DNA of 64,000 bases, taken from positions 1 through 64,000 of the forward strand of contig JAMKCH010078900.1 of NCBI GenBank assembly GCA_023653785.1, written 5' to 3'. Source of the DNA: Ophioderma brevispina (taxonomy: Eukaryota > Echinodermata > Ophiuroidea > Amphilepidida > Ophiodermatidae). Position numbers and translations under genes: made by a program. Positions 47,270 through 57,879 of the stretch are shown here, piece by piece. How positions within the stretch are numbered: the stretch's first letter is position 1; the number at the start of each line of letters is the position of its first letter. A model generated the notes under the pieces. It saw nothing but the letters and a program-made list of their open reading frames with translations, was not told where the DNA came from and did not search any database.

Positions 47270-47830
47270 CACGCTATTATTTATTTTATTTATTTATAAC
47301 AATTGGCTATATAGCCAGTACAAAGCCCAATAGTGACATAACACTAAATTAAAGGGATGCCCATAAAAACACACAAAATAAGAAGGCAGCCCTAAAACCA
47401 AAAATGAAAAGACATAGTGGATGAAAAAGTGAGGAAAAAATGGACCAGACGAATGGAGAAAAAAAACCCAAAAAACCCTAAGACCTAAAGCTACAAGATG
47501 TGGAGGCTAACAGCGGCTTTGAAGGCTTTTAGGGAGGTGCACTTGACAACATCCTCGGGCAGGTAGTTCCATAAAGTAGGAGCAAATGCATAAAAAGACC
47601 TTTTGGAAAGCGAGAGCCTGCGGAAGGGTAGATCAAGAGAGAGGCATTGAGATTGCGAAGGGTGGGTCTAGGGTGAGACTTGAAGGGATCAGGAGAAGAG
47701 CAAAGGTGGTTAAGAATCTTGAAGAGATGGTACACAACAGCAATGTCACGGCGCTTAGATAGGGGAGGAAGATTGGAAGCAAGGAGGAGCGAAAGCGGTC
47801 AGTATCAACTCCATTTCCTGGTAATTCTCA
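47270..47830 (-). mobile_element. 5'-truncated CR1/Jockey-like LINE: ORF2 end, 3' UTR and tail
   Basis: The minus strand reads YHLFKILNHLCSS (about 47,690-47,735) and then, after a single frame change, RLSLSKRSFYAFAP and LWNYLPEDVVKCTSLKAF, ending SLHIL-stop near 47,500. FxxxxxxLWNxLPxxV...SLxxFK is the usual C-terminus of CR1/Jockey-group RT proteins. A 3' UTR of about 190 bp follows, then ATTT-type repeats (47,276-47,302), a normal LINE tail. With few breaks, this is probably the youngest LINE fragment in the window. Confidence 0.85.
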
Positions 47831-48455
47831 GAACTACCTAAGCTTACCTAGGTTCAATACCTCGATATAGTCCAATAATACGGAATTAAACAGAGGCAGC
47901 TATTTGTTGATATGTTGCTGAAGACTGGTACATATGGATAAACATTTGCTCTACGGGTGTCGAAGCATTTGAGCAACAAAGGGTCATAGTCCAATGCAAA
48001 CAGGACCCTACATCTGAAGGCATATTTCCTATCAGCTGATGCAAAAGACGCTATGTCTCAAGGATTGGTCTCCCTTCCTACATGTGGACACAATCTGGAA
48101 AACAGACATAGATCGCCTTTTTATTTCTACTCATCTGGATCGACGAAGACTGCATCCTCATCACGTAAAGTAACTATCAGCTAGCTGTCTTATGCTTTAT
48201 TCTCTATTATGGGGTTATATCATAATATTGCCACAACACCAATTTCTGAAGATTGGCATCACACACTTGATCATTTTGTACATATTTACACGGAGAGTAT
48301 GCAATCTATTTTTGACCGACTTTTACATCACTACAAATCTCAAAATATTTCAGGTATCCAAAGCCTGAAAAGAGTTCTCAGAACAAAGATGATAAATTTC
48401 GATAATTGAAATCCAAGAACTTTTATTACTTACTTAATAATACTTGACGAAAGGA
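47831..48455. other. Unassigned DNA
   Basis: No gene or repeat recognised. A 66-codon frame at 48,209-48,409 has no identifiable domain. Confidence 0.35.
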
Positions 48456-48459
48456 CAAG

Positions 48460-49255
48460 TGTACTTCTAAACGGAGTTTGCGCAGGGAAATTTGGTTTTG
48501 TCTTATGTATTGTGCATATACAACGATAAGCCTAAATGATTTGACCTTCAAATGGGTTATAGATAGTAGTGTACTTCTGAGTGGGGAGTCTTGCTTTGCC
48601 TCATGCATTATGCATAAGCCTAAATGATTTGACCTTCATTCAAATGGGTTATAGATAGTAGTGTACTTCTGAGTGGGGAGTCTTGTTTTGCCTCGTGTAT
48701 TATGCATATACAGTGATAAGCCTAAATGATTTGACCTTCAAATGGTTATAGATAGTAGTGTACTTCTGAGTGGGGAGTCTTGTTATGCCTCATGTATTAT
48801 GCATATACAGTGATAAGCCTAAATGATTTGACCTTCAAATGGTTATAGATAGTAGTGTACTTCTGAGTGGGGAGTCTTGTTTTGCCTCATGTATTATGCA
48901 TATACATTGATAAGCCTAAATAATTTGACCTACTAATAGGTTATAGATAGTAGTGTACTTCTGAGTGGGGAGTCTTGTTTTGCCTCGTGTATTATGCATA
49001 TACAGTGATAAGCCTAAATGATTTGACGTTCAAATGGGTTTTAGATAGTAGTGTACTTCTGAGTGGGGAGTCTTGTTTTGCCTCGTGTATTATGCATATA
49101 CAGTGATAAGCCTAAATGATTTGACCTTCAAATGGTTATAGATAGTAGTGTACTTCTGAGTGGGGAGTCTTGTTTTGCCTCGTGTATTATGCATATACAG
49201 TGATAAGGCTTATACAGTCATAAGCCTAAATGATTTGACCTTCAACGGGGTATGG
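48460..49255. repeat. Minisatellite, eight ~97-bp units
   Basis: CCTAAATGATTTGACC recurs at about 48,531, 48,617, 48,719, 48,816, 48,915 (one change), 49,012, 49,108 and 49,226. Each unit holds GATAGTAGTGTACTTCTGAG, TGGGGAGTCTTG and ATTATGCATATACAGTGATAAG. The first unit is diverged (CTAAACGGAGTTTGCG), one unit is shortened near 48,600 and one is lengthened near 49,205. The copies are clean, with few indels, unlike the noisy repeats elsewhere. Confidence 0.92.
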
Positions 49256-49391
49256 ATGGCACAATTGGTATTTCACCCAATCTCTGGATTGCAACAACTA
49301 AATCGGATGTTGTAAGCGGTATTCAAAAGCCAAGACTTCATTTATGACATGATGTAAATATCACGTCACTAATTTCTTTTTTCGCCTCCAA

Positions 49392-51983
49392 TAGTGGATG
49401 AGCCAGACCATCAAAAGTAGCTTTATTGGTATCACCTGGGGGCAAAGAGGCATTTGTAACAGGGGTCCCTAACACTATGACGTACACAAAAGTGTATGAT
49501 GGCCATTCTGTAGGGGTAGCTTAAGCGAGCTAGGGGCTCGCAAAAGATTATACGAGGGCAAAATTGAAAAGTGGTCCAATGTTCTTGAATTGCATACCAA
49601 TTGTTCGTATGATCACAAGAAGTAAAAACATGTAAGTTTGTGCTATCTCCGACTTACCCCTATGGAGTTATAAGCTGAAAACCGTTATTATAGGTCAAAG
49701 GTAAAAGTTAGCTTCTACAGGGGTCAAATATTAAAAAAAGCTTCAAATTCAGTGGAAATGGTCTCATACTATTTGTAATGTAATCACAAATAAAATAAGG
49801 GTATAGTTTGGACAATGTATAATGTATAGTTACCAAGTTAAACCCAACAACGCCTATACCCCTACGAGGTATATAGGGGTAGTACTAATGAGGTGCCTAA
49901 CTTGTTAATTTCATATTGCAGATGGTCGAAACTATTCCTTATTTAATTGTGAGAACATTACAAATAGTTTAGTGGGTAGAAGGGGGTCTCGTGCACCCCC
50001 CTGAAATCAATTTCTAATCAATGTCTCTATATCAGAAAAAAATGCGTAGAAAACGATTTATAGCTATGTTAAAAAATACGTGCCATTTTTAGGTAAATTT
50101 ATGAAAATTAGGATCGCCATTACAGAAAAATTTAGTTTTCACCGTATCTCAACAACAAGAAACAAAAATTGTTCTTCTAGAGCCATTGCGACCGCTTGCC
50201 ATGCATATTTGTATTGTTGTTTTGCTTCGGATCCAAGATGGTAGCCAACATGGCCGCCTCAAAGATCTGCAATGTATAAAAGTGCTACATTCCTGTATCA
50301 TTTAGTCGTATAGTCACAAAATGAGAAAATAAAATAAGGAATATATGTCTTCCACTATTAGAAACTCATATCTGCCCTTTTTGCTTAGTGAATATATTTA
50401 ACATTCAATATGGCGGCCAATTTGTCCGCCTTCAAAATGTGTTAAAACTTAGAAATTACCTTATATCGTCCCCAAATTAGGATGAAAATGTGAATTAAAG
50501 TATGAGAAGTATGAGAAATGTGCGCTTGACCAATTAAAACTCAAAGCTGGCATTTTCGTTTGGTTAACTTATTTGAAATTCAAGATGGCGGCTAATTTCA
50601 CCGAGTTAAAAAATCTTGAAAGCGACTTTAGTAGCCGACATATTTAATTTAAAAAAATACTACTGAAACAAAAATAGCAGCTATGAGTTACTAATGGTAT
50701 TAGACATAATTTGCACTTTTAGCATTCTTTCTGGGTGCTATATCTAGATATACGACAAAAATAGGGTAATTTTTAAGGTTTAAATTGTTTGAATATGGCC
50801 ATATTGGCCGCCATCTTAAATGTTAACAAACAAAATTGCCAGCTGTGTGTTTATATTGGGCAAACTCATATATCTCATACTTTAATTCAGACTTTTATTA
50901 TTATTGTGAGATGACATATCCAGTTATAAGGTAATTTTCTGGGTTAAAAGAATAAGATTCTTGTAGGGAGAAATGGGCCATTTCGGGAAATTTAAATATG
51001 CATTATCATACAAAAAAAAGATAGATACGAGTTTCTTGTGGTCAAAGACATACATCTCTTACTTAAATTTATAATTATATTATTATTTTTTTACTATACA
51101 GTTAAATATTACAGGTATACATCGTTTGTTTTACAGATAGTTGGCGCGGCCATGTTGACTGCCATCTTGGATCTGAAGCACGATAATAATACAAATGTGA
51201 TCGAAAAGAGTTTACAATACCTTAAGAACAACATTTTGTGTTTTCTTGTTGTTGAGATTTGTTTGAGATTTTCTGTAATGGCGATCCTAATTTGCATAAA
51301 TTTCAATAAAATGGTAGAGGGGCACCATTGTAAATTGTCCAACATAGCTAATCGTTTTCTACGCGTTTTTTCCGATATAGAGACATCGATTAGAAATTGA
51401 TTTCAGGGGGGTGCACGGGACCCCCTTCTACCCACTAAAACTAAAACAATATGAGACCATTTCCACTGAAATTAAAGTATTTTTAGTATTTGACCCCTGT
51501 AGAAGCTAAATTTAACCTTTGACCTATAATAACGGTTTTGAGCTTATAACTCCATAGGTGCTCTATCTGTTTTCTGCCTCCCCCCCATCTCTTTCCCTTC
51601 TCTTCCTCTCCCCCCCTCCCTGCACCATCTCCTTCCTCTCACTTCTTTTACTCCCCTTGTGATCCCTTCAGTTTCCCCCTCTTCGGGGTAAGTCAAGTTC
51701 GGAGATAGCACAAACTATACATTTTTTTTTACTCCTTATGATCTTACACAATTTGTTATGCAATTTAACAACATTGGACCACTTTTCAATTTTGACCTCT
51801 GTTATAATCTCTTGCGAGCCCCTAGCTTGCTTAAGCTACCCCTACAGAATGGCTATCATACATTTTCGTGTATGTCATATATAGTATGAGTTTTAAGCCT
51901 GGTATAAATGCCTCCCCCCCCCCCCCCCCCCCCGCCCAGGTGATACCGACCAACCATGCCTGGCTCACCCACTATGTCAAATG
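49392..51983. mobile_element. Large inverted repeat (~2.6 kb), fold-back-type element
   Basis: The outer ends pair: ATAGTGGATGAGCCAG...GGTATCACCTGGG (49,394-49,438) against the reverse complement of 51,940-51,982. Arms match inward through ATGATGGCCATTCTGTAGGGG, GCTAGGGGCTCGCAA, GTGGGTAGAAGGGGGTC (49,973 vs 51,435) and ATTAGGATCGCCATTACAGAAAA (50,108 vs 51,292). They reach the arm bottoms near the CCAAGATGG...CAACATGGCCGC words at 50,230 and 51,155. The centre is near 50.7 kb. A C/T-rich insert (51,577-51,680) and a C-run (51,914-51,932) break only the right arm. No transposase was seen; the 120-codon frame at 51,038-51,400 lies in an arm. Confidence 0.85.
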
Positions 51984-52260
51984 GTGGACAAGCCCAATCA
52001 GAAAATTCCTACTTCTCCCTTGCAACCAATACCACATGGATGAGCCATTAGTACGATAATAATAGGATTGTGGTTGGACCGCGCTACCAAAGACCGAGTT
52101 CAGAAATCATTACTACTGACCACCATGTGTGCTCCCAGAAGATTCCCTTAGATATACCCTTGATAAATATTAGGGCATAGAATATAGTGACAGTTCTAAC
52201 CAAGTGTTTTCACCCTTTTATGCCTTCCAAAACCAATTCAGTCCTGATCAATGACCAAAT
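51984..52260. other. Unassigned DNA
   Basis: Possibly the decayed start of the Ty3/gypsy fragment that follows; no motif was identified. Confidence 0.3.
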
Positions 52261-52264
52261 TCCG

Positions 52265-52920
52265 TTTAAATTCCACAGGTGATGCAGCCAGTTGGGACTT
52301 TCCCAGGTACAGTTCTTCGGCATACCACCCAGAATCCCAGCGGGCCCTAGAGATCGTAACCACAACAATTAAAACAATGATCAAAAGCTAGTGTTTTAAA
52401 TTGAGAGGGATTGGGATGACGGAGTTCATCTCCTATTTATGTGCTTCCAGGGAGGCTGTACAGAGTCCATAGGATTCATTCTATTTGAGTTGGTATTGTG
52501 TACGGGGTAAGGGGCCATTGAAACTACTGAAGAAAAGTGGTTGTGTGAAAATGCTGATGTGGAGTGTGTAGACTAGGTTTATCATTCAAGACACAGGTTC
52601 CAGAGAGCCACAAAATTTCGAAAGAGCATTTCCAAGAGAGCCATAACAGAATGAAAACATGGTATGACAAAGTTGCCAGAAACAGTAGTCAAGCCAGGTG
52701 CCAAAGTTTTGGCACTTCTCCCAATACAAGGGCATCGTTTGCAAGCCAAGTATTCTGGACCATTATGATTGAAAACAAAGGGGACAAAACCCTAATTTGT
52801 TTATCAAAACCACACCAGTAGACGAAATTCGACAGCCATGTCCACATAAATATGCTCAAAGAGTTTAATGAGAGAGATGATGACACGGGGGTGACACCGC
52901 AAAACCTGCGTGTGTAGTGT
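52265..52920 (+). mobile_element. Ty3/gypsy integrase (core end and C-terminus), copy 1
   Basis: Reading down the plus strand: SSAYHPESQ (about 52,314-52,340), the integrase-core motif before the catalytic Glu region; TIKTMIK; DDGVHLL (about 52,417-52,440); FQESHNRMKTWYDKVARN (52,627-52,682), the helical linker; then VLALLP-like and SGPYEI-like residues of the G-P-Y module (about 52,710-52,765); and finally INMLKEFNERDDD (52,847-52,885), the H-x-N-(M/L)-L-K end. Frames change several times. The linker and GPY parts recur 960 bp downstream. Confidence 0.82.
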
Positions 52921-53099
52921 TAGCCGGTGTTCGGTGATAAGAGTGGCAAATGATGGCATCAACAGAAACAGTAACTGATCAAGACAGCGCTGTAACCAAA
53001 GAAAAATGATTATGGTGTCAAATTACAACATTTTGACGTACTTCCAATTTTAGATTAGAAACTAGGTCCATCTGCCAAGAAAGTCAACACAGGTGAAAT

Positions 53100-53325
53100 G
53101 AACGAATTCACAAGTGGGAAAATATATTATTAATGTGCTCAGTGAGACGTCATAACACACTGACATTGATGTAGGCGATTCCGAGCCGATCAAGCAAAAT
53201 CCTTATAGGGTGAATCCAATAAAATGCAGCATCTAATGCGCCAATTAACCACAAAATGGTTAATAATGTAAATAAGCCAGATTTTGGGAACATTTCGTTG
53301 CAATTCAAATTTTCTTTTAGGGGAG
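53100..53325 (+). mobile_element. Start of a Ty3/gypsy reverse transcriptase, downstream of integrase, copy 1
   Basis: Codons from 53,168 read DVGDSEPIKQNPYRVNP without a break. This matches the pre-RT segment of Ty3/gypsy elements, the P-I-(K/R)-Q-x-P-Y-R-(V/M/L)-x-P block just before the RT fingers. It begins about 280 bp after the end of the integrase. The RT palm and RNase H do not follow: after about 100 bp of decayed sequence comes a purine tract (AGGGGAGTA) and an LTR-like TGTTATATTAGCC. The element has an internal deletion and is dead. Confidence 0.7.
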
Positions 53326-53327
53326 TA

Positions 53328-53668
53328 TGTTATATTAGCCTCCATTTTTGTGCATTAAATATATTTTTTTTATTTCTCAATTTTGCCTTGAGAAAATATT
53401 TCTCACGTGAAAAATAGCTTTTGTTTTTTGGTAGAGGAAATGGAATTTCCCTAGTACTATGCTGATATCAGACCAATGTTTATTTAAATGATAGAGATGG
53501 TGCAAGAGATGAACATAAGGCCCCCAAAATGTTAATTTAGAAAATGAGTCAAGTTGCTTATGCTTGAAAACAAAACCAGATTGCAAAAGGAGGTATTTTC
53601 TCATGAAGTCATTAATGTAAAATTAATGTTTATGCATGATGATGTGGTAATATCTATTTTAAGATATT
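53328..53668 (+). repeat. LTR-like sequence, truncated, copy 1
   Basis: Begins TGTTATATTAGCCTCC right after a purine tract, as a 3' LTR does. The same start at 54,314 continues further. This copy stops at TTTTAAGATATT and joins directly to integrase sequence of the second unit. Confidence 0.6.
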
Positions 53669-54313
53669 TGGCACTTCTTCCCAATAAAGGGCATCGTTTG
53701 AAAGCAAGCGATTCGGGACCATATGAGATTGAAAACAAAGTTGGGACACCCTTTAATTATGTTATCAAAACACCAGTAGACGCTAAATGTCGGACAGCTA
53801 TGTCACATTAAAATTGCTCAAAGGTATAGAGAAAGATATGACACGTGTGACACCGCAAAACTGCGTGTTGGTGTTTACCGGGCAATGTTCGTGTGAATTA
53901 AGAGAGTGCAAATGATGGCATCACAGAAACAGTAACTGATCAAAGGACAGCGTGTCTGTATAACAAAGAAGAAGAAAATGCTTATGGTTGTCACAATTAC
54001 TAAACATGTTGACGTACTTGCCAATTTAGATTAGAAACTAGGTCATACTTCCCAGAAAGTCAACAAGGTGAAATGAAAGAATTCACAAGTGGGAAAATAT
54101 ATTATTAATGTGCTCAGTGAGACGTCATAACACATGACATTGATTTGTAGGCGATTTCCGAGCGAATCAGCAAATCCTTATGGGGTAAATCCAATCAACT
54201 TGCAGGAATCTCAGTGCCGCCAAAGTTAACAACAAACTGGGTTTCAAAGTAATAAAGCCAGATTTTGGGAAAATTTCGTTTCATTCAAAAACAAATTTTC
54301 TTTAAGGGGAGGA
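53669..54313 (+). mobile_element. Ty3/gypsy integrase end plus RT start, copy 2
   Basis: A tandem duplicate of 52,709-53,327. LALLPNKGHRLKA, SGPYEIENKVG and NYVIKTPV (53,672-53,785) form a cleaner G-P-Y module than in copy 1. VTPQNC follows at about 53,849. The pre-RT block recurs near 54,137-54,205 but with indels that break it (NPYGVNPI-like). The same purine tract and LTR start follow. Confidence 0.78.
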
Positions 54314-54830
54314 TGTTATATTAGCCTCCATTTTGTGATTAAAATATATGATTTTTTTTATTTCTCAATTTTGCTTGAGGAAAAATTTCTCACGGAAAAA
54401 ATATTTGTATATTTGGGACGAGGAAATGGCATTTCCCTAGTACTATGCTGAATCAGACAGATGTTATTTACAAAGATAGAGATTGTGCAAGAGATGAACA
54501 GAATTCCCCCAAATGTAAATTTAGAAAATAAGGTCAAGTTGTCTGCTTTGAAAAACAAAACAGATTGCAAAAGGAGTGGGTTAGTTTCGGTTGTTTCCCA
54601 TGATTCATTAATGTAAATGATGTTTATGCATGATGAGTGGTTAATATCTTATTTTAAGATATTGGGATTCTAGCTGTGAGATGATAAAGAGTGCTCGCTG
54701 GAAAGGCTATTGGACAGTTGTTTAGTTGTGATCGCAGTATGATTTTATAATTAAAATACTCCGGGCGACTTGATTCAGCAGACGACGAATAAACAAATAC
54801 ACAAATAAAACAATACACCTACTGATTATG
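54314..54830 (+). repeat. LTR-like sequence, longer copy 2
   Basis: Starts TGTTATATTAGCCTCCATTTT, runs in parallel with the first copy for about 340 bp, then continues with unique sequence including AATAAA at about 54,788, a likely polyadenylation signal. The exact 3' end (expected ...CA) is unclear. No upstream LTR partner was recognised in the window. Confidence 0.55.
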
Positions 54831-55240
54831 TAGATTAATGGAAAGTAAAAAACAATAGAGACCGGATGCGAGGTGTGGTTCTAATTTGTAGGGCTTTTTG
54901 CTGGATTTAATTTCATCTTCATAATGGTTTAAATGAAAATGAATGAAGTTCGATTATTACATATGAAATTCAGCGAATCGTATTTAATATTTACTCAATC
55001 GTATCCAAGTTAAACCTGTAAATCGCATAAGCTTATTGATGAATCAAAAGTATTATTTGAATTGATATTATTTCATGTACAGATCCTAAAACAAGCAGAA
55101 TATGTTAAAACCTGATCAACAATACATTTTTGTTGGACCCAAGATTTGATCTAACTCCAAAAGAGACGAAATAGGCAAAACAAGCACAAAGTAGCCAAAA
55201 AGATCATACAGTAGGTTAATAATAAGATGATTTTATTTAA
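54831..55240. other. Unassigned AT-rich DNA
   Basis: No signal recognised. Confidence 0.3.
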
Positions 55241-55249
55241 ATCCAGAAT

Positions 55250-55720
55250 CCTCTCTTAAAGGTTAAATATGATTTTTCAATTCATGGTCACCATCAGGTC
55301 CGATTTCTTTTGATACAAATTTTAAATATTGGACAAATTGCCATGCGTAGGAACAATAACGGTGTTTTACATTAATAACTTTTCAAACTTTGGTAAAAGA
55401 ATTCTGACTATTTGACACAATCTGGTCCAAAATTGTAATTTTTGGTCAAAAAGTGGCCGAAATTGCACAAATATCGTCAATTAGACTGCTCTTTTTATAA
55501 TGAGGGCCGTTTTTTTACATTGGAATATCTTTTCAAAGCAAGGTCACCAAAAAGTAATAACGTGACAAAAAATGTCAAAATAATAATTTTGGGTTAAAAA
55601 TTGGCAAAAATGGGGAAATGTTGGAAATGGCATCAGTAATATTTTTCCTGAAAACCAACACCGGTTTTTTTTTATTTAGTTTTCAAACCTTGGTCACCAA
55701 AAATCCTGATTAAAGCCACG
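55250..55720. repeat. Weak tandem repeat, about three ~150-bp units
   Basis: CTTTTCAAA(C/G)xxxGGT recurs at about 55,379, 55,532 and 55,679, each followed by CACCAAAAA- or AAAAGAATTCTGA-like sequence, then xxAATTTTxGGTxAAAAA and TGGCxxAAAT. The units are strongly diverged. Confidence 0.5.
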
Positions 55721-56098
55721 AATCTCCTTGGGTAATTTGCCTACAATGGACAAGATCGCGGCCATCTTTGAATTTAGCACCAGATCATCGGCAAAATAAG
55801 ACTGGATGACTTGGAAGTATACTACCTGATCATAAACAAAGGTAACTGCAGGTAAATGGCTGATTATAATCTATACAAATGCATGATATGATGGGAAGAT
55901 TGTGAACTTTGAAACGAATTTGAGCATTTTTCAGGCGCCATTTTGAATCGTAAAAATGGTCCCTTTCTGTTAATTTGGATTTTTGGCACAACTCGGTACT
56001 GGATTTGCCATACTTGAAAATGGTTTAAAATGATGATAAACCCAAATGGTATTGATTCCTAGCGTGAAGGTGCATATTCTGGAATCTCAACCAGTCTA

Positions 56099-57072
56099 CA
56101 GGGTGACTCAATAAAAAACTTTACCCAAAATGAAAGTGATATTTCTCCACTTTTTTTTTAATTTGGTATCTGTGGATTTTATTTTATCATAAAGAATGGG
56201 TAATTAAGCATCTTGCCTGAAGAAAATTGTTCATTTTGGTTGAGTGGTTTTCAAGATATGGTCCACTGAAACAATAAGTCAGCAAAACGACTTGTTCACG
56301 GAGCATCATTTTCTTAGGCATGAAATCACCATGCCCACACGACAGATCGTGTCCTACCCATGCCCTGACACAAGACAGAAAACTGGTCTTTAGCACAACT
56401 GCAACTTGTCATGGGTATTTATGATGGAATAATATTAAATACACATAAATGTTTTGGCAACCACAATTTTTTTGGCAACCGGGCTTTTCAAAATCTGAAA
56501 TCATAGCATGCAGTGGATAGGCAGGCCCGTACGCAGGGGGGGGGGGGCGCCACACCCCCCCCCCCCCCATTCACAAAAGGTGAAAAGAGTCCACTGTTCC
56601 TGAATTTTTGCAAAAAAAGTCCACAAAGTTAGAGAACTTTGACAAGGAATGTCCACTTTTTGGAGATGAGATGTTCAAAAAGTCCAATTTAAAAAAAAGG
56701 ACCATTTTAGGGGGGGGGGGGCTAGGTCCACTTTTACCAGAAACGGGGCAACTTTACTAAAAAGATCCACTTTGTCGAAGTTCCGCACCCCCCAAAATAA
56801 CTCTGCCTACGGCCGGGCGGTAGACACGATTTTATGCTCGATTTGGGCTTGGGTTTCCATGCCTAAGAAATGATGCTCCGTGGACAAGTCCGGTTTTGCT
56901 GACTTATTGTTCAGAGGACCATATCTTGAGAACACTCAACCAAAATGAACAAAAATTAAGGTAAGATGCTCTATTACCCATCTTTAGGATTAAAATAAAA
57001 TCCCCAGATATCAAATTACAGAAAGTGGAAAAATATCACTTTCATTTTTGGGTAGTTTTATGAGTCACCCTG
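56099..57072. mobile_element. Mariner-type non-autonomous element with ~230-bp inverted arms
   Basis: The left end CAGGGTGACTCAATAAAA and the right end TTTTATGAGTCACCCTG are inverted repeats with TA on both outer sides (56,097-56,098; 57,073-57,074), as for a Tc1/mariner target. Arms match for about 230 bp: AATGAAAGTGATATTT, TTCATTTTGGTTGAGTG, CAAGATATGGTCC, CAATAAGTCAGCAAAAC and CGGAGCATCATTT. There is no transposase. The central part has received a second inverted-repeat element. Confidence 0.85.
56521..56817. mobile_element. Nested MITE with GGCCGTAGGCAG-type ends and G/C runs
   Basis: The left end GGCCCGTACGCAGGGGG (56,524 on) and the right end CTGCCTACGGCCGGGC are near-perfect inverted repeats. 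Long G and C runs sit inside the left end (56,535-56,569), with a G-run at 56,711-56,722. Repeats of AAAAAGTCCAC(A/T) and its variants fill the middle. This end type is common in animal genomes. It lies inside the mariner-type element, so it inserted later. Confidence 0.7.
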
Positions 57073-57272
57073 TAGAAGTTATTTTCTCTTGAAGGATCGA
57101 CATAATACTTTCCTCTGTAACATCTTTTCGCCAAAGTTACCATCGAGAAGTAATATCATAGAGGTGATCACAAAGTGAGATACTATAACACATTAAATAC
57201 TACATAGTTATATAAATGCAAAACAATGAATCATTCATGTGAATAACGCCCTCAACGTAACAAAACTTTAGC

Positions 57273-57478
57273 TATGAGACCGTATTTCAATAAGCAAGCC
57301 ATGTTGGTGGCAAGATAGACGCATTCCAGTACACAATACATTCAACTGTCAATGATCCCTGATGACCATCGCCAACATGGATCGATTGACCAGCTTAATG
57401 TATGTAGTCCTGGAAGGTATTGAATCTTGTCACCAAAATGCTCTGGTGGCTGACGTCATATTGAATACGGGTTCTATA
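57273..57478. mobile_element. Palindromic MITE, copy 2 (partner 43,399-43,599)
   Basis: The same architecture and orientation as the partner: GAGACCGTATTTCAATA, GCCATGTTGGTGGCAAGATAGACGCATTCCAGTAC, TCAATGATCCCTG, AACATGGATCGATTGA, then TGGTGGCTGACGTCATATTGAATACGGGTTC. Indels and a few substitutions separate the copies. Confidence 0.8.
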
Positions 57479-57540
57479 TAATACTTCGTTTCGTCAAATC
57501 CGCAAAATGTCACAAACGTTACGAGAAAACGAAATAATCG

Positions 57541-57879
57541 TATAGATGATGTGACCTATGATGTCACTTGTTGACATTCAGGACGCCCTCTGTTGTTTTC
57601 TGGCAGGCAAAATATTACAGTAGTTTCTGTGACAGACCACATAAAATCTGGTTATAAATTACTTGCAGAATCTTTCCTGATCTAAATTGGTCACAAAATG
57701 CAGCTGGTAGCATTAGCTTATTATGCTTGATAAGAAAGTTAGTATTATTTAATTCGAAACAAAAGTTACAGCAAAAAACAGAATTTCCCCATGCAAAGTA
57801 TAGGTGCTTTTGCCTGCCAGTTTCTCTCTTACACCAACAGGGGGCGCCATAAACATAAACAAATGTCACATCATCTATA
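57541..57879. mobile_element. MITE with TATAGATGATGTGAC ends
   Basis: The left end TATAGATGATGTGAC (57,541-57,555) is the exact reverse complement of the right end GTCACATCATCTATA (57,865-57,879). Inner arm words also pair: GGACGCCCTCTGTTG with CAACAGGGGGCGCC, and CTGGCAGGCAAAA with TTTTGCCTGCCAG. Non-coding; the 84-codon minus-strand frame is a by-product. Superfamily unknown, with a TA target possible. Confidence 0.75.

Noticed and set aside
48460..49255. CRISPR-like array
   Set aside because: Units of ~97 bp repeat in full, with no short-repeat/unique-spacer alternation and no cas genes, in a eukaryotic setting. It is a minisatellite.
51038..51400. 120-codon plus-strand ORF as a gene
   Set aside because: It lies in one arm of the 2.6-kb inverted repeat. 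The other arm does not keep the frame, and no domain is visible.
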